From Dyella terrae (GTDB lineage Bacteria > Pseudomonadota > Gammaproteobacteria > Xanthomonadales > Rhodanobacteraceae), in NCBI RefSeq assembly GCF_004322705.1, contig NZ_SIZZ01000003.1:248001-312000 (forward strand): 64,000 nucleotides of DNA, given 5' to 3'. The notes beneath the pieces are model-generated. The model had not been told where the DNA came from, made no database searches, and was given only the letters and a program-made list of their open reading frames with translations. A program made the translations under genes and the position numbers. How positions within the stretch are numbered: position 1 is the stretch's first letter; every line of letters starts with the position of its first letter. Positions 28,926-37,773 of the stretch are shown here, in pieces.

Positions 28926-31343
28926 ATGAACGCCTTGCCTTCCGTCATCGAAGCTCAATCCGACGATGAGGGAGGCGGGCTTCAGCGGATGGATGGTGGC
29001 GGTGAACTGGCCGGGCGTCTGGCGAAGCGCTATCGCGACCGGATCACCGGCACGTTCGTGATCCCGGCGCGGGAGGGACGGTATGCGCCGTTTCCCGCGG
29101 ACTTGCCGACAGGCCTCGTGCAGGCGCTGCGCTCGCGCGGGCTCGACCAGCTGTATCACCATCAGGCGCAGGCCTGGGACGCCGCCCAGCGCGGCGAGCA
29201 TCTGGTCATCGCCACGCCAACGGCCTCGGGCAAGTCGATGTGCTACACGCTGCCGGTGGTCGCCGCAGCCGTGCGCGATCGCGCCAAGGCGCTGTATCTG
29301 TTTCCCACCAAGGCGCTGGCGCAGGATCAGGTCGCTGAGCTGCTTGAGCTCAACCAGGCCGGCGACCTGGGCGTGAAGGCCTTCACCTTCGATGGCGATA
29401 CGCCTGGCGACGCGCGCCAGGCCATCCGGCTGCATGGCGATATCGTGGTCAGCAATCCGGACATGCTGCACCAGGCGATCCTGCCGCATCACACGAAGTG
29501 GGCGCAGTTCTTCGAGAACCTGCGTTACGTGGTGATCGACGAAGTGCACACGTATCGCGGCGTGTTCGGTTCGCACGTGGCCAATGTCATTCGTCGCCTG
29601 CGGCGCGTGTGTGCGTTCTATGGCGTGTCACCGCAATTCATTCTCTGCTCGGCGACGATCGGCAATCCCGCCGAACATGCGAGCGCGTTGATCGAACAAC
29701 CGGTGACGCCGATCCTCGACAGTGGTGCGCCCACGGGCGAAAAGCATGTGCTGCTGTGGAACCCGCCTGTCGTCAATCGTGAGCTGGGATTGCGCGCGTC
29801 GGCGCGTTCGCAGTCCAATCGCATTGCGCGAACGGCCATCCGTGGCGGACTCAAGACGCTGGTATTCGCGCAGTCGCGCCTGATGGTTGAGGTGCTGACC
29901 AAGTACCTCAAGGATGTCTTCGACCACGACCCGCGCAAGCCGGCGCGCATTCGTGCTTATCGGGGTGGTTACCTGCCCACCGAACGTCGCGCGGCGGAGC
30001 GCGAGATGCGCGCCGGTTCCGTGGACGGCATCGTCAGCACGTCAGCCCTGGAGCTTGGCGTTGATATCGGCGCGCTGGACGTGGTGATCCTCAATGGCTA
30101 TCCCGGCAGCGTGGCGGCGACATGGCAGCGTTTCGGCCGCGCGGGGCGCCGCCAGCAAGCGTCGCTGGGCGTGATGGTCGCCAGCAGCGATCCGCTCGAT
30201 CAATACCTGGTGCGGCATCCTGAGTTCTTCCAGTCCGCACCGCCGGAGCATGCGCGCATCGCCCAGGACCAACCGCTGATCCTGCTCGATCACATTCGTT
30301 GTGCGGCGTTCGAGCTCCCCTTCGCGCCCGGCGATGCCTTCGGCACGCAGGACGCCACGCCGTGGCTGGAGGTGCTGGCGGAGGAGGGCGTGTTGCATCA
30401 GGAAGGCGGGCGTTTCGAATGGATCGCCGACAGTTATCCGGCCAATGCGGTGTCGCTGCGTTCGGTGGCCGATGGCAACTTCGTCGTCGTCGATCGCACC
30501 GACGGGCGCCAGACCATCGTCGCCGAAGTCGATTACAGCGCCGCCGCGCTCACGCTGTACGAAGGCGCCATCCACATGATCCAGTCGGTGCCCTACCAGG
30601 TGGAGCGTCTGGACTGGACAGGTCGCAAAGCCTACGTCGAGCGCACGCATGTCGATTACTACACCGACGCCATCGACTACACCAAGCTCAAGGTGCTGGA
30701 GCCTTTCGGCGATTCATCGGCCGGACGCGGCAGCGCACATCACGGCGAAGTGCACGTGGCGCGACGCGTGGCGGGGTACAAGAAGATCCGCTACTACACG
30801 CATGAAAACATCGGCTATGGGCCGGTGAATCTTCCCGATCTGGAGCTGCACACCACGGCCGTGTGGTGGCAGATCCCGCAGTACGCCCTCGAGCAGGCCT
30901 TCGATCATCGGCAGGAGGCGCTGGATGGCTTCCTTGCCGCCGCGCACGCCCTGCATATCGTGGCTACCGTGGCGGTGATGGCCGAAGCGCGCGACTTGCA
31001 GAAAGCCGTCGGCAGCGGTGACGGCGCCTGGTTTGCCACGCCGGACCAAAGCGGTCGCGCCCAGGTGCGCTCGAGCTGGGGCGAAGATGCCAGTGTCGCG
31101 ACCGGGCCGTTCACGCCCACCTTGTACCTCTACGATGCCTTTCCCGGCGGCGTGGGTCTTAGTGCCCCCTTGTTCGAGCGACGCGAGGACCTGGTCCGGC
31201 TGGCGCGCACGCTGGTCGATCGCTGCGACTGCCACGTGGGCTGTCCTGCTTGCGTCGGCCCGGTGCTCGCTATCGACGAGCAGGCGGGCACCAGCATCAA
31301 GGAGCTGGCGACGCGCGTGCTCGACCTCGTTGCCGCGCTATGA
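28926..31343 (+). CDS. MrfA/YprA-like DEAD/H-box DNA helicase with DUF1998 domain
   Basis: An 805-residue superfamily 2 helicase. Walker A is ATPTASGKSMCY (about residue 96), the DExH box is DEVH at 205-208, and motif VI is QRFGRAGR. The C-terminal DUF1998 (MZB) region ends with four cysteines, C767, C769, C773 and C776, the zinc site of this family. Bacillus subtilis MrfA (YprA), a 3'-5' helicase, acts with the exonuclease MrfB (YprB) in repair of mitomycin C damage. Here the next gene is the matching exonuclease, overlapping by ATGA. The ATG at 28926 is chosen for its AGGAG at good spacing; an upstream ATG at 28899 has none. Confidence 0.9.
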   Translation: MNALPSVIEAQSDDEGGGLQRMDGGGELAGRLAKRYRDRITGTFVIPAREGRYAPFPADLPTGLVQALRSRGLDQLYHHQAQAWDAAQRGEHLVIATPTASGKSMCYTLPVVAAAVRDRAKALYLFPTKALAQDQVAELLELNQAGDLGVKAFTFDGDTPGDARQAIRLHGDIVVSNPDMLHQAILPHHTKWAQFFENLRYVVIDEVHTYRGVFGSHVANVIRRLRRVCAFYGVSPQFILCSATIGNPAEHASALIEQPVTPILDSGAPTGEKHVLLWNPPVVNRELGLRASARSQSNRIARTAIRGGLKTLVFAQSRLMVEVLTKYLKDVFDHDPRKPARIRAYRGGYLPTERRAAEREMRAGSVDGIVSTSALELGVDIGALDVVILNGYPGSVAATWQRFGRAGRRQQASLGVMVASSDPLDQYLVRHPEFFQSAPPEHARIAQDQPLILLDHIRCAAFELPFAPGDAFGTQDATPWLEVLAEEGVLHQEGGRFEWIADSYPANAVSLRSVADGNFVVVDRTDGRQTIVAEVDYSAAALTLYEGAIHMIQSVPYQVERLDWTGRKAYVERTHVDYYTDAIDYTKLKVLEPFGDSSAGRGSAHHGEVHVARRVAGYKKIRYYTHENIGYGPVNLPDLELHTTAVWWQIPQYALEQAFDHRQEALDGFLAAAHALHIVATVAVMAEARDLQKAVGSGDGAWFATPDQSGRAQVRSSWGEDASVATGPFTPTLYLYDAFPGGVGLSAPLFERREDLVRLARTLVDRCDCHVGCPACVGPVLAIDEQAGTSIKELATRVLDLVAAL

Positions 31344-32182
31344 GCGGTCTGGCAGGCAAGCTTCGCGCGCTCAGGCAGCAGGCGGGCGTTGTGCCCGCGG
31401 CGCCGAAATCTGCGCTGGCATCGGTTCCCAGCGTGTCTCCTGCGCGCAGCACGGATTTCGCCCGCCTGCTTCGCGTGCGCCAACCCTCCGCACGTCGCGC
31501 ACCACCGGGGGTGAAGCATGAGCCCCTGGGCGGAGACGAGATCGCACCCGGATTGCGCCTGACGACGCTGCACACGCCCTGGCCCGAGCCTCCGGCCCCC
31601 TTTGATGCAAGCTTCGCCAAGGTGCCGCAACACATCGATCCCGCACGTCTGGTCTTTTTCGATACGGAGACGACGGGGCTGGCCGGCGGCACGGGCACGC
31701 GGGCTTTCATGATCGGCATGGCCGACTGGCACGAGGGCGGTTTCCGTGTGCGCCAATGGCTCATCACCACCTTGCAGGCCGAAACGACGATGCTCGAGGC
31801 TGTCGCGGCGCAGCTTCAACCCGGGCACGTGCTCGTCAGCTACAACGGCAAGTGTTATGACGCACCGCTGCTGGCGACGCGCTATCGCCTCGCACGGCAG
31901 TCCAATCCCTTTGCTGACCGGCCGCATATCGACCTGCTTCACCCCGTTCGTCGACGCTGGCGTGGCATCTGGGCCAATTGCCGCCTGGCGACGGTCGAGC
32001 GCGAGCTGCTTGGTGTGGTACGTGAAGACGATCTTCCGGGTTCCGAAGCGCCGCAAGCGTGGCTGGACTATTTACGTCTGGGCAAAAGTGACAAGCTCTC
32101 GCGGGTGGGTACGCATAACGCGCAGGACCTGCGCAGCCTCGCGGGTGTGCTCCGCCACATGGTCGAGCCTGTGGTGGCATAA
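31340..32182 (+). CDS. MrfB/YprB-like DEDDh exonuclease
   Basis: A 280-residue protein whose start codon overlaps the helicase stop. The first 95 residues are basic and poorly ordered. An RNase H-like DEDDh exonuclease follows, with Asp108 and Glu110 in FFDTETTGLAGGTGTRAF, Asp174 in NGKCYDAPLL, and His259 and Asp263 in THNAQDL. This is the domain of B. subtilis MrfB. The pair is probably a DNA repair unit that unwinds and degrades damaged strands. The B. subtilis protein carries C-terminal TPR repeats, which are not evident here. Confidence 0.85.
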   Translation: MSGLAGKLRALRQQAGVVPAAPKSALASVPSVSPARSTDFARLLRVRQPSARRAPPGVKHEPLGGDEIAPGLRLTTLHTPWPEPPAPFDASFAKVPQHIDPARLVFFDTETTGLAGGTGTRAFMIGMADWHEGGFRVRQWLITTLQAETTMLEAVAAQLQPGHVLVSYNGKCYDAPLLATRYRLARQSNPFADRPHIDLLHPVRRRWRGIWANCRLATVERELLGVVREDDLPGSEAPQAWLDYLRLGKSDKLSRVGTHNAQDLRSLAGVLRHMVEPVVA

Positions 32183-32278
32183 CGCGCGCTCCACGCTGAC
32201 GTGCTCTTGCGTATGTGATGCCATCGCCCGCAAGCTCGGCGGCGATGGATCCCACGGGATGCCGCCGGAGCGCTTGCA

Positions 32279-33682
32279 GTGAAGCTACGCACGATAGGTA
32301 AATCGATTCTCGGATTGCTGGTATTTGTGGTTGTCGCCCTGGTCGGTTTCATCTGGGTGTCCAAAGACAAATTGCTTGTGGCGACGAACTCCGTAGCCCA
32401 CGCCATGTGCACGGCGGCCTTCGTCTCGCACGTCGATCCATCGATGGTTCTGCGCGAGGAGCAGCTGCCGTCGATGCAGCCCATCGCCTGGGCGATTCGC
32501 TACCGCGTCGAGCCGAAGATGCACGAAGCACGCGCGACCGTGTTGGGTGCTTTCGGTGCACGCGCCATGTATCGTGAGGGCCTCGGTTGCACCCTGATCC
32601 ATGGTCGCGACGAAAGTGTGCGTGATCAACGCCTGGTCGATGCGCCCATTGTCTCGCCGTTTCCCGATGCCGTGCACGCGCCGGACACCGACGCTCTGCG
32701 CACAGCCCTCGATCTCGCCTTCTCCGAACCCGATCCCGCCGCGCCGCGTCATACGAAGGCCGTGGTCATCCTGCACGACGGCAAGCTGGTCGCCGAGCGC
32801 TACGCCGATGGCTACACACCGCAGACACCGATCTGGGCGCATTCGCTGACCAAGTCCGTCATGAATGCCTTCGCCGGCATTCTTGTGCAGGACGGCAAGC
32901 TCAAGGTGGAGCAGGCAGCGGGTGTGCCCGAATGGTCGGGTGCCAACGATTCTCGCCATGCCATCACCATCGATCAGCTCCTGCGCATGACTACGGGGCT
33001 GCCGTTCGATGAGACCGATGGCCCGGTCAGCCCGATGACGCGCCAGTTCTTCCTCGAGCGCGACATGCGTGCTTACGCTGCCGGCATGCCGCTGACGCAT
33101 CCACCGGGCTCGACCTGGGCCTACAGCAATCTTGCCTATGTGCTGCTGGCGCGCTCCCTGATGGACGCCGCCGATGTGCATGACGCACCGGCTGCCGAAC
33201 AATTCCTGCGCGATCGCCTGTTCCGTCCGCTGGGCATGAGCCATACGCTGGTCGAGGCCGATGAAGCCGGCACGCTGGTGGGCTCGAGCCACACGTTCGG
33301 CACCGCGCGCGACTTCGCCCGCTTCGGCCAGCTGTATCTCGATGACGGTGTGATTGACGGCCAGCGCATCCTGCCCGAAGGATGGGTCGCCTACAGCCAT
33401 TCGCAGACCCTCGATACGGGCTACGGCGCCGGCTTCTGGACCAATCTGCGCCAGGAAGGCAACGTGCCGGTCTGGGATACGCCCTGGGGCATGCCGCAGC
33501 TGCCACGTGATACGTACTTCGCGCGCGGCGCGCTGGGTCAGTACGTGATGATCGTGCCGTCCGAAAAGCTCGTCGTCGTACGCATGGGCATCAGCGTCAA
33601 TGCATCCACCGACATCGCCAACGTGGTGGCCAGGATCATCGAGGCCGTGCACCGCGATCCGGCGACGGAGACTTCATCATGA
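32279..33682 (+). CDS. Membrane-anchored serine hydrolase, beta-lactamase class C fold
   Basis: A 467-residue protein starting at GTG (GGAG eight bases upstream) with one N-terminal membrane helix (SILGLLVFVVVALVGFIWV) and a periplasmic domain. The penicillin-binding fold motifs are the SxxK box SLTK with Ser189 and Lys192, the YxN box YSN at 282-284, and a third box near ARGALGQYV. This is the large family of serine hydrolases (esterases, D-peptidases) related to AmpC, not necessarily a beta-lactamase. An extra N-terminal domain of some 120 residues precedes the catalytic part. Its stop overlaps the start of the VOC gene by ATGA. Confidence 0.85.
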   Translation: MKLRTIGKSILGLLVFVVVALVGFIWVSKDKLLVATNSVAHAMCTAAFVSHVDPSMVLREEQLPSMQPIAWAIRYRVEPKMHEARATVLGAFGARAMYREGLGCTLIHGRDESVRDQRLVDAPIVSPFPDAVHAPDTDALRTALDLAFSEPDPAAPRHTKAVVILHDGKLVAERYADGYTPQTPIWAHSLTKSVMNAFAGILVQDGKLKVEQAAGVPEWSGANDSRHAITIDQLLRMTTGLPFDETDGPVSPMTRQFFLERDMRAYAAGMPLTHPPGSTWAYSNLAYVLLARSLMDAADVHDAPAAEQFLRDRLFRPLGMSHTLVEADEAGTLVGSSHTFGTARDFARFGQLYLDDGVIDGQRILPEGWVAYSHSQTLDTGYGAGFWTNLRQEGNVPVWDTPWGMPQLPRDTYFARGALGQYVMIVPSEKLVVVRMGISVNASTDIANVVARIIEAVHRDPATETSS

Positions 33683-34074
33683 CCCAATCCGTTTCCACCT
33701 TCCTGATGTTCGAAGGCCGGGCCGAAGAGGCGATGAACTTCTACGTCTCGCTATTCGATGATGGCGCCGTGCTGACCGTCGAACGTCATCCGGAGGGCGG
33801 CCCCCACGCGGGCACGATCAAGTTGGCCTCGTTTCACCTGCGCGGCCACCATCTGCGTTGCAGCGATTCGACGATCAGCCATGGCTTCTCGTTCACGCCG
33901 TCCATCTCGCTGTTCGTCGAATGCGAAGATCGCGCGGAACTGGAGCGGTTGTTCGCGCAATTGTCCGAAGGCGGTCAGGTGTACATGCCTGTGGGCGATT
34001 ACGGGTTCAGCGAGGCCTTCGGATGGGTGGGTGATCGCTTTGGCGTGACCTGGCAGCTGAATCTGAGTCGCTGA
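33679..34074 (+). CDS. VOC-superfamily protein (PhnB/3-demethylubiquinone methyltransferase-like fold)
   Basis: A 131-residue single-domain protein starting MTQSVSTFLMFEGRAEEAMNFY, typical of PhnB-like VOC proteins. It also has SISLFVECEDRAELERLFAQL and ends FGVTWQLNL. Members bind small molecules or metals, and few have proven functions. It overlaps the serine hydrolase gene and is convergent with the acyltransferase gene 13 bp away. Confidence 0.85.
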   Translation: MTQSVSTFLMFEGRAEEAMNFYVSLFDDGAVLTVERHPEGGPHAGTIKLASFHLRGHHLRCSDSTISHGFSFTPSISLFVECEDRAELERLFAQLSEGGQVYMPVGDYGFSEAFGWVGDRFGVTWQLNLSR

Positions 34075-34087
34075 GTCGACGGCTGCC

Positions 34088-35215
34088 TCAGGCGGCCTCG
34101 CCCACCGCCGTGGCGGGCTGCAAGACGGGGCGCCGCCGACTGTCGCGCCAGCGCAGGAAGGGGCGTTCGATCGCGTAATGAAGTAGCGCGCCGCCAGCCA
34201 GTGTGGCCAGAGCGTAGATGCCGAACAAGGTCCAGCCATGGAAGGTGTCGGCCGCGTGCACCTGCACAAGGTGGAACACGCCCTTGTGGCACAGGTACAG
34301 ACTGTAGGAAATCGCAGCGAGCCAGCCCGCGCCCGGCACGCGGACGCGTGCAAGCACCGAGTTGCCGCCACTGGCCGCAGCCACCATGCACATCAGTGCC
34401 AGCGACATCAGCGGGTAGCCCACGACGGTGGCCGCGAAGCCCGCGCGCTCGGCAAAGATCGCCACGGATACGCCAAAGAGCACCAGGCCGAGCACGAGAA
34501 CGGCGTGCCCATGACGCTGGATGCGCGCCATCCACGTCGGTCGGAACACGGCGCACGCGGCAAGCACCACGCCGGCGAGCAGACCATCGAGGCGCGAGTA
34601 CGTTGGGTAATAGATGTAGCGCAGAAAGGCCAGCCCGGAGGTGCCATCGTCGGCGAGCTGGGCCGGGTGGAAGACGTTGACCCAGATCCAGGCGCGAAGC
34701 GCCATGCCACCCAGCACGATCAGCGAACACAACACCGCGAATCGCGCAGTGCTGGGGCGGCGCATCACCAGCCACGCCGCCAGCGGGAACACCAGGTAGA
34801 AATGCTCCTCCACGCACAGCGACCAGACATGCGAGAAGGCCACATTCTCGCCGTTGGCGAACAGGAGATTGAAGGTAAAGGTGGGAAACTGCCACAGCGG
34901 CTGCATGCCCGGCACTTCGCGCCATGCCGGCCATAGCGCATAAAGCGCGAGCACAACGATAAAGGCCGGCAGGATGCGGTAGGCGCGGCGGCGATAGAAC
35001 TCGCCGAAGCGCAGGCCCTCACCCCTCGCCAGCGGACGCAGCAACTGCGTTCCGATCAGATAGCCGCTAAGGACGAAGAACAGGTCCACGCCCATCCAGC
35101 CATACCACTGGGCACCGCCCAGGTGGTCGCCGATGCCGCCGACGATGTACGAGTGGAACAACATCACCCAGACGATGGCGATGGCGCGGAGGAGGTCGAG
35201 GCCGGGAAGTCGCAT
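34088..35215 (-). CDS. Acyltransferase 3 (OafA/NodX-type) membrane protein
   Basis: A 375-residue polytopic membrane protein beginning MRLPGLDLLRAIAIVWVMLFHSY, the usual acyltransferase-3 start with the catalytic histidine in LFHS. FFVLSGYLIG, FYRRRAYRILPAF and HVWSLCVEEHFYLVFPL are further family motifs. Such proteins transfer acetyl or other acyl groups to exported sugars (O-antigen, exopolysaccharide, peptidoglycan). It lies 18 bp downstream of a LytTR response regulator and is probably co-transcribed with it. Target glycan unknown. Confidence 0.92.
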   Translation of the reverse strand: MRLPGLDLLRAIAIVWVMLFHSYIVGGIGDHLGGAQWYGWMGVDLFFVLSGYLIGTQLLRPLARGEGLRFGEFYRRRAYRILPAFIVVLALYALWPAWREVPGMQPLWQFPTFTFNLLFANGENVAFSHVWSLCVEEHFYLVFPLAAWLVMRRPSTARFAVLCSLIVLGGMALRAWIWVNVFHPAQLADDGTSGLAFLRYIYYPTYSRLDGLLAGVVLAACAVFRPTWMARIQRHGHAVLVLGLVLFGVSVAIFAERAGFAATVVGYPLMSLALMCMVAAASGGNSVLARVRVPGAGWLAAISYSLYLCHKGVFHLVQVHAADTFHGWTLFGIYALATLAGGALLHYAIERPFLRWRDSRRRPVLQPATAVGEAA

Positions 35216-35233
35216 GATGTCTCGGTGGAAAGG

Positions 35234-35956
35234 TCAGCGGGCCGCGAGTGCGGCATGGAGTCGATCGACGTACGTACGGCTGGCGCGCAACGGCGTGCCG
35301 TCGTGGAGGCGGAGCAGGCAGTCGCGATTGGGCAAGGCTTCGAGTTCGGCGATGCGATCCACGCGCACGATGGTCGAGCGGTGGATGCGGACGAAGCGGG
35401 CCGGGTCGAGCTTGTGCGCCAGTTGGTGCAGGGGTTCGCGCAGCAGATAGGTGCGCGTGCCGACGTGGAGGCCGGCGTAGTCATCGCAGGCTTCGATCCA
35501 GTCGATATCCTGGCTGTCGACGATGGCCGTGCGGTTGCCTACGCGTACCGAGAAGCGGCTGGGCCAGGTGGCCGCGGCAGGTTCTCCTGCGCTTCGTTGC
35601 CGGAACGTTGCGCGTGCGCGATCCAGTGATTCGGCGAAGCGTTCGTCGTCGATGGGCTTGAGCAGATAGTCCAGTGCATGCACGTCGAAGGCGCTCACGG
35701 CGTACTGCTCGTAAGCCGTCAGCAGGATGGCCAGCGGCCGTTCCATGGCCGGGACGCGGCGCAAGGCGTCAATCCCACTGAGCCCCGGCATCTGCACGTC
35801 CATGAATACCAGGTCGGGTCGCTCTGCGTGGATGGCCGCGATGGCGTCCTCGCCGTTGTCAGCGTGGCCAACAACAGCCAGGTCTGTGTGCTCGGCCAGC
35901 CGCGCATGAACGCCACGGCGCGCCAGCGGCTCGTCATCCACGATGAGGATGCGCAT
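35234..35956 (-). CDS. LytTR-family response regulator
   Basis: A 240-residue regulator. The receiver domain has the acidic pocket VDDE, phosphoacceptor Asp53 (FMDVQMPG) and Lys in LLKPID. The C-terminal LytTR DNA-binding domain runs from about residue 135 (IDWIEACDDYAGLHV ... FVRIHRSTIVRVDRI). Its start shares one base with the kinase stop (TGATG), so translation is coupled. LytTR regulators often control cell-surface and fimbrial or polysaccharide genes. The obvious local target is the acyltransferase gene that follows. Confidence 0.93.
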   Translation of the reverse strand: MRILIVDDEPLARRGVHARLAEHTDLAVVGHADNGEDAIAAIHAERPDLVFMDVQMPGLSGIDALRRVPAMERPLAILLTAYEQYAVSAFDVHALDYLLKPIDDERFAESLDRARATFRQRSAGEPAAATWPSRFSVRVGNRTAIVDSQDIDWIEACDDYAGLHVGTRTYLLREPLHQLAHKLDPARFVRIHRSTIVRVDRIAELEALPNRDCLLRLHDGTPLRASRTYVDRLHAALAAR

Positions 35957-37041
35957 CAGGCCGACACCTCCTCGGGAAGTGCCACGAGGCGCAGCGGCAG
36001 CCGGATGCAAACGACACAGGCGCCGTCTTCAGCCAGGCGCATGCTCAGGTCCTGCGCGTCGCCGTAGAGTGTCTGCAGGCGCTGGCGAACGTTGGCCAGT
36101 CCGATCGAGGTTCCGCCTGCCTCCGCGCCGTTTGCGCTGCTGGCGACACCGTCGTTGGACAGCTCGATGGCAAGCATGCCGTCATGGGCCTGGATGTCCA
36201 ACCCAAGGGCACCGCCGGATGGGCGCATGGCGATGCCGTGGCGGATGGCGTTTTCCACCAGCGGTTGCAGCAGCAGCGGTGGCACCAAGGCATGCAAGAC
36301 GCCGGGGCCGACGCGTGTCTGCATGCGCAGCCGCGAACCCAGGCGCGCCTTCTCGACGTCGAGATAATGCTCGGTGAGCGACAGCTCTTCGGCCAGCGTG
36401 ACTTCGCGCGAGTCGCTGCGCTCCAGCGTGGCGCGCAGCAGATCGCCCAGCCGCGCAATCATGCGGGTGGCCTCATGCCGACGGTCGTCAGCGACGAGGG
36501 CCGAAATGCTGTTGAGCGTGTTGAACAGGAAATGCGGATGCAGCTGATACTGCAAGGCGCGCAGCTGCGCTTCGCTGGCCAGGGCGGCCGACTCTGCTTC
36601 GCGGCGGCGCGACTGCTGGAGCGCGTCGTAGTGCAGCACCATGGCATGGATGGCGCAAAACGCGATCAGTGCCAGCCAGCAGCCGTCGAGACCGGCGAAG
36701 ATGCGGCGAAATTCATAGGCCTTCACCAGCCCCCAGTGCACGGCGGCGGCCTGGCCGATACCGTTGTTGATCACTGACGGGATGTACGTGGCGATCAGCA
36801 GCACCGGCACGGTCACGCGCCACCGCAGGTTGCGTCGCCACATCGCACGCTGAAGCAGGCTCAGCGGGACGATCCAGAAGAGGTAACCCACCGCGTAGAG
36901 CACACGGAAGAGCCCGGCGTACTGATGCACCAGCTCGGGCAAGGCCATGACACCCATGCACAGGGTGATGGGAAGGCCTGCGGCCAGAGGGACCCACAGG
37001 GGCATCATGCCCGGGGTCTGGGAACGTGTCAGAGCCTGCAT
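35956..37041 (-). CDS. LytS/YehU-type sensor histidine kinase
   Basis: A 361-residue kinase with four predicted N-terminal membrane helices (about residues 12-145). A short coiled segment, the His_kinase motif YQLHPHFLFNTLNSI (phosphoacceptor about His170) and a C-terminal ATPase domain with ENAIRHG and SIGLANVRQRL follow. It pairs with the LytTR regulator downstream. The ATG (MQALTRSQTPG) gives a sensible N-terminus, though its ribosome site is weak. The signal sensed is unknown. Confidence 0.9.
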   Translation of the reverse strand: MQALTRSQTPGMMPLWVPLAAGLPITLCMGVMALPELVHQYAGLFRVLYAVGYLFWIVPLSLLQRAMWRRNLRWRVTVPVLLIATYIPSVINNGIGQAAAVHWGLVKAYEFRRIFAGLDGCWLALIAFCAIHAMVLHYDALQQSRRREAESAALASEAQLRALQYQLHPHFLFNTLNSISALVADDRRHEATRMIARLGDLLRATLERSDSREVTLAEELSLTEHYLDVEKARLGSRLRMQTRVGPGVLHALVPPLLLQPLVENAIRHGIAMRPSGGALGLDIQAHDGMLAIELSNDGVASSANGAEAGGTSIGLANVRQRLQTLYGDAQDLSMRLAEDGACVVCIRLPLRLVALPEEVSA

Positions 37042-37099
37042 GGGATACGAGCCGGAGAGGTGCGCCGGCCCCTTTGCCGGTCGCCAGCGCACCCTAACG

Positions 37100-37603
37100 T
37101 CATCGACGGCCGGTGTCATCCAGCACGACGGAATACAGCATCGCGCTGATCTTCCAGCCGTCATCGGTGCGGATCATCTGCCAGGTCTCCACGCCGTGGT
37201 TGGTGGCCTTGCCCGCTTCGAGAAAGGTGTAGTCGAACCAGACCGTGCCGATAATGCCGTCGGTTTCGATGCGGATGTGGTCGAAGGTTTCCTCGATGGG
37301 CTTCTTGGCGCTGCCGACGAATTGGGAGAATTTCTCGTAGTCGCCGGAGCTGAAGCGCCTGGCCTTGGGTTCCTTGGCAAGCACCGCCTTCAGCGAGGCG
37401 TCGTCCATGGCCTGGAACCACGAACTGCCCGGAATGAACAGCGAGCGCATGGTTTCGCCATCGCGCTGGATGATGGCGGTCCTGAAACGGTCAACGACCT
37501 GCTGAATTTCTTCGCGCGGCTGTTTCGGGGGCTCGGCAGCATTCGCAGTACCGGTAAAGCCTGCGGACAGGGCGATAGCAAGGAAGATGCGGTGGAGTGT
37601 CAT
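37100..37603 (-). CDS. Exported NTF2/SnoaL-like protein
   Basis: A 167-residue protein with a signal peptide (MTLHRIFLAIALSAGFTGTANAAE). The mature part has the NTF2-like/DUF4440 layout: an N-terminal helix REEIQQVVDRFRTAIIQRDGE, then a curved sheet ending THGVETWQM-like and DDGWKISAML. These folds hold small ligands or enzymes and the function here is unknown. It lies 58 bp upstream of the histidine kinase on the same strand, so it may belong to that operon. Confidence 0.78.
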   Translation of the reverse strand: MTLHRIFLAIALSAGFTGTANAAEPPKQPREEIQQVVDRFRTAIIQRDGETMRSLFIPGSSWFQAMDDASLKAVLAKEPKARRFSSGDYEKFSQFVGSAKKPIEETFDHIRIETDGIIGTVWFDYTFLEAGKATNHGVETWQMIRTDDGWKISAMLYSVVLDDTGRR

Positions 37604-37773
37604 GGCACGGTCCGTGGGGAAGTGCCCCGATTTAGCCCCGCCTCGCGCGCTGATACGAGCGAAAAGCGGTTGGCCGTGCACGGTTTGCGGCGAGCCGTTC
37701 GGCAGGCCTCCCTAGACATTTCGTTCAGCGCCCCTGCGCTACACCCGTCATGGGCCCTTGGGTGACGATCCGC

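Noticed and set aside
32279..33682. AmpC-type beta-lactamase
   Set aside because: The SxxK and YxN boxes fit the fold, but an inner-membrane anchor and extra N-terminal domain point to the wider serine hydrolase family. There is no AmpR-like neighbour.
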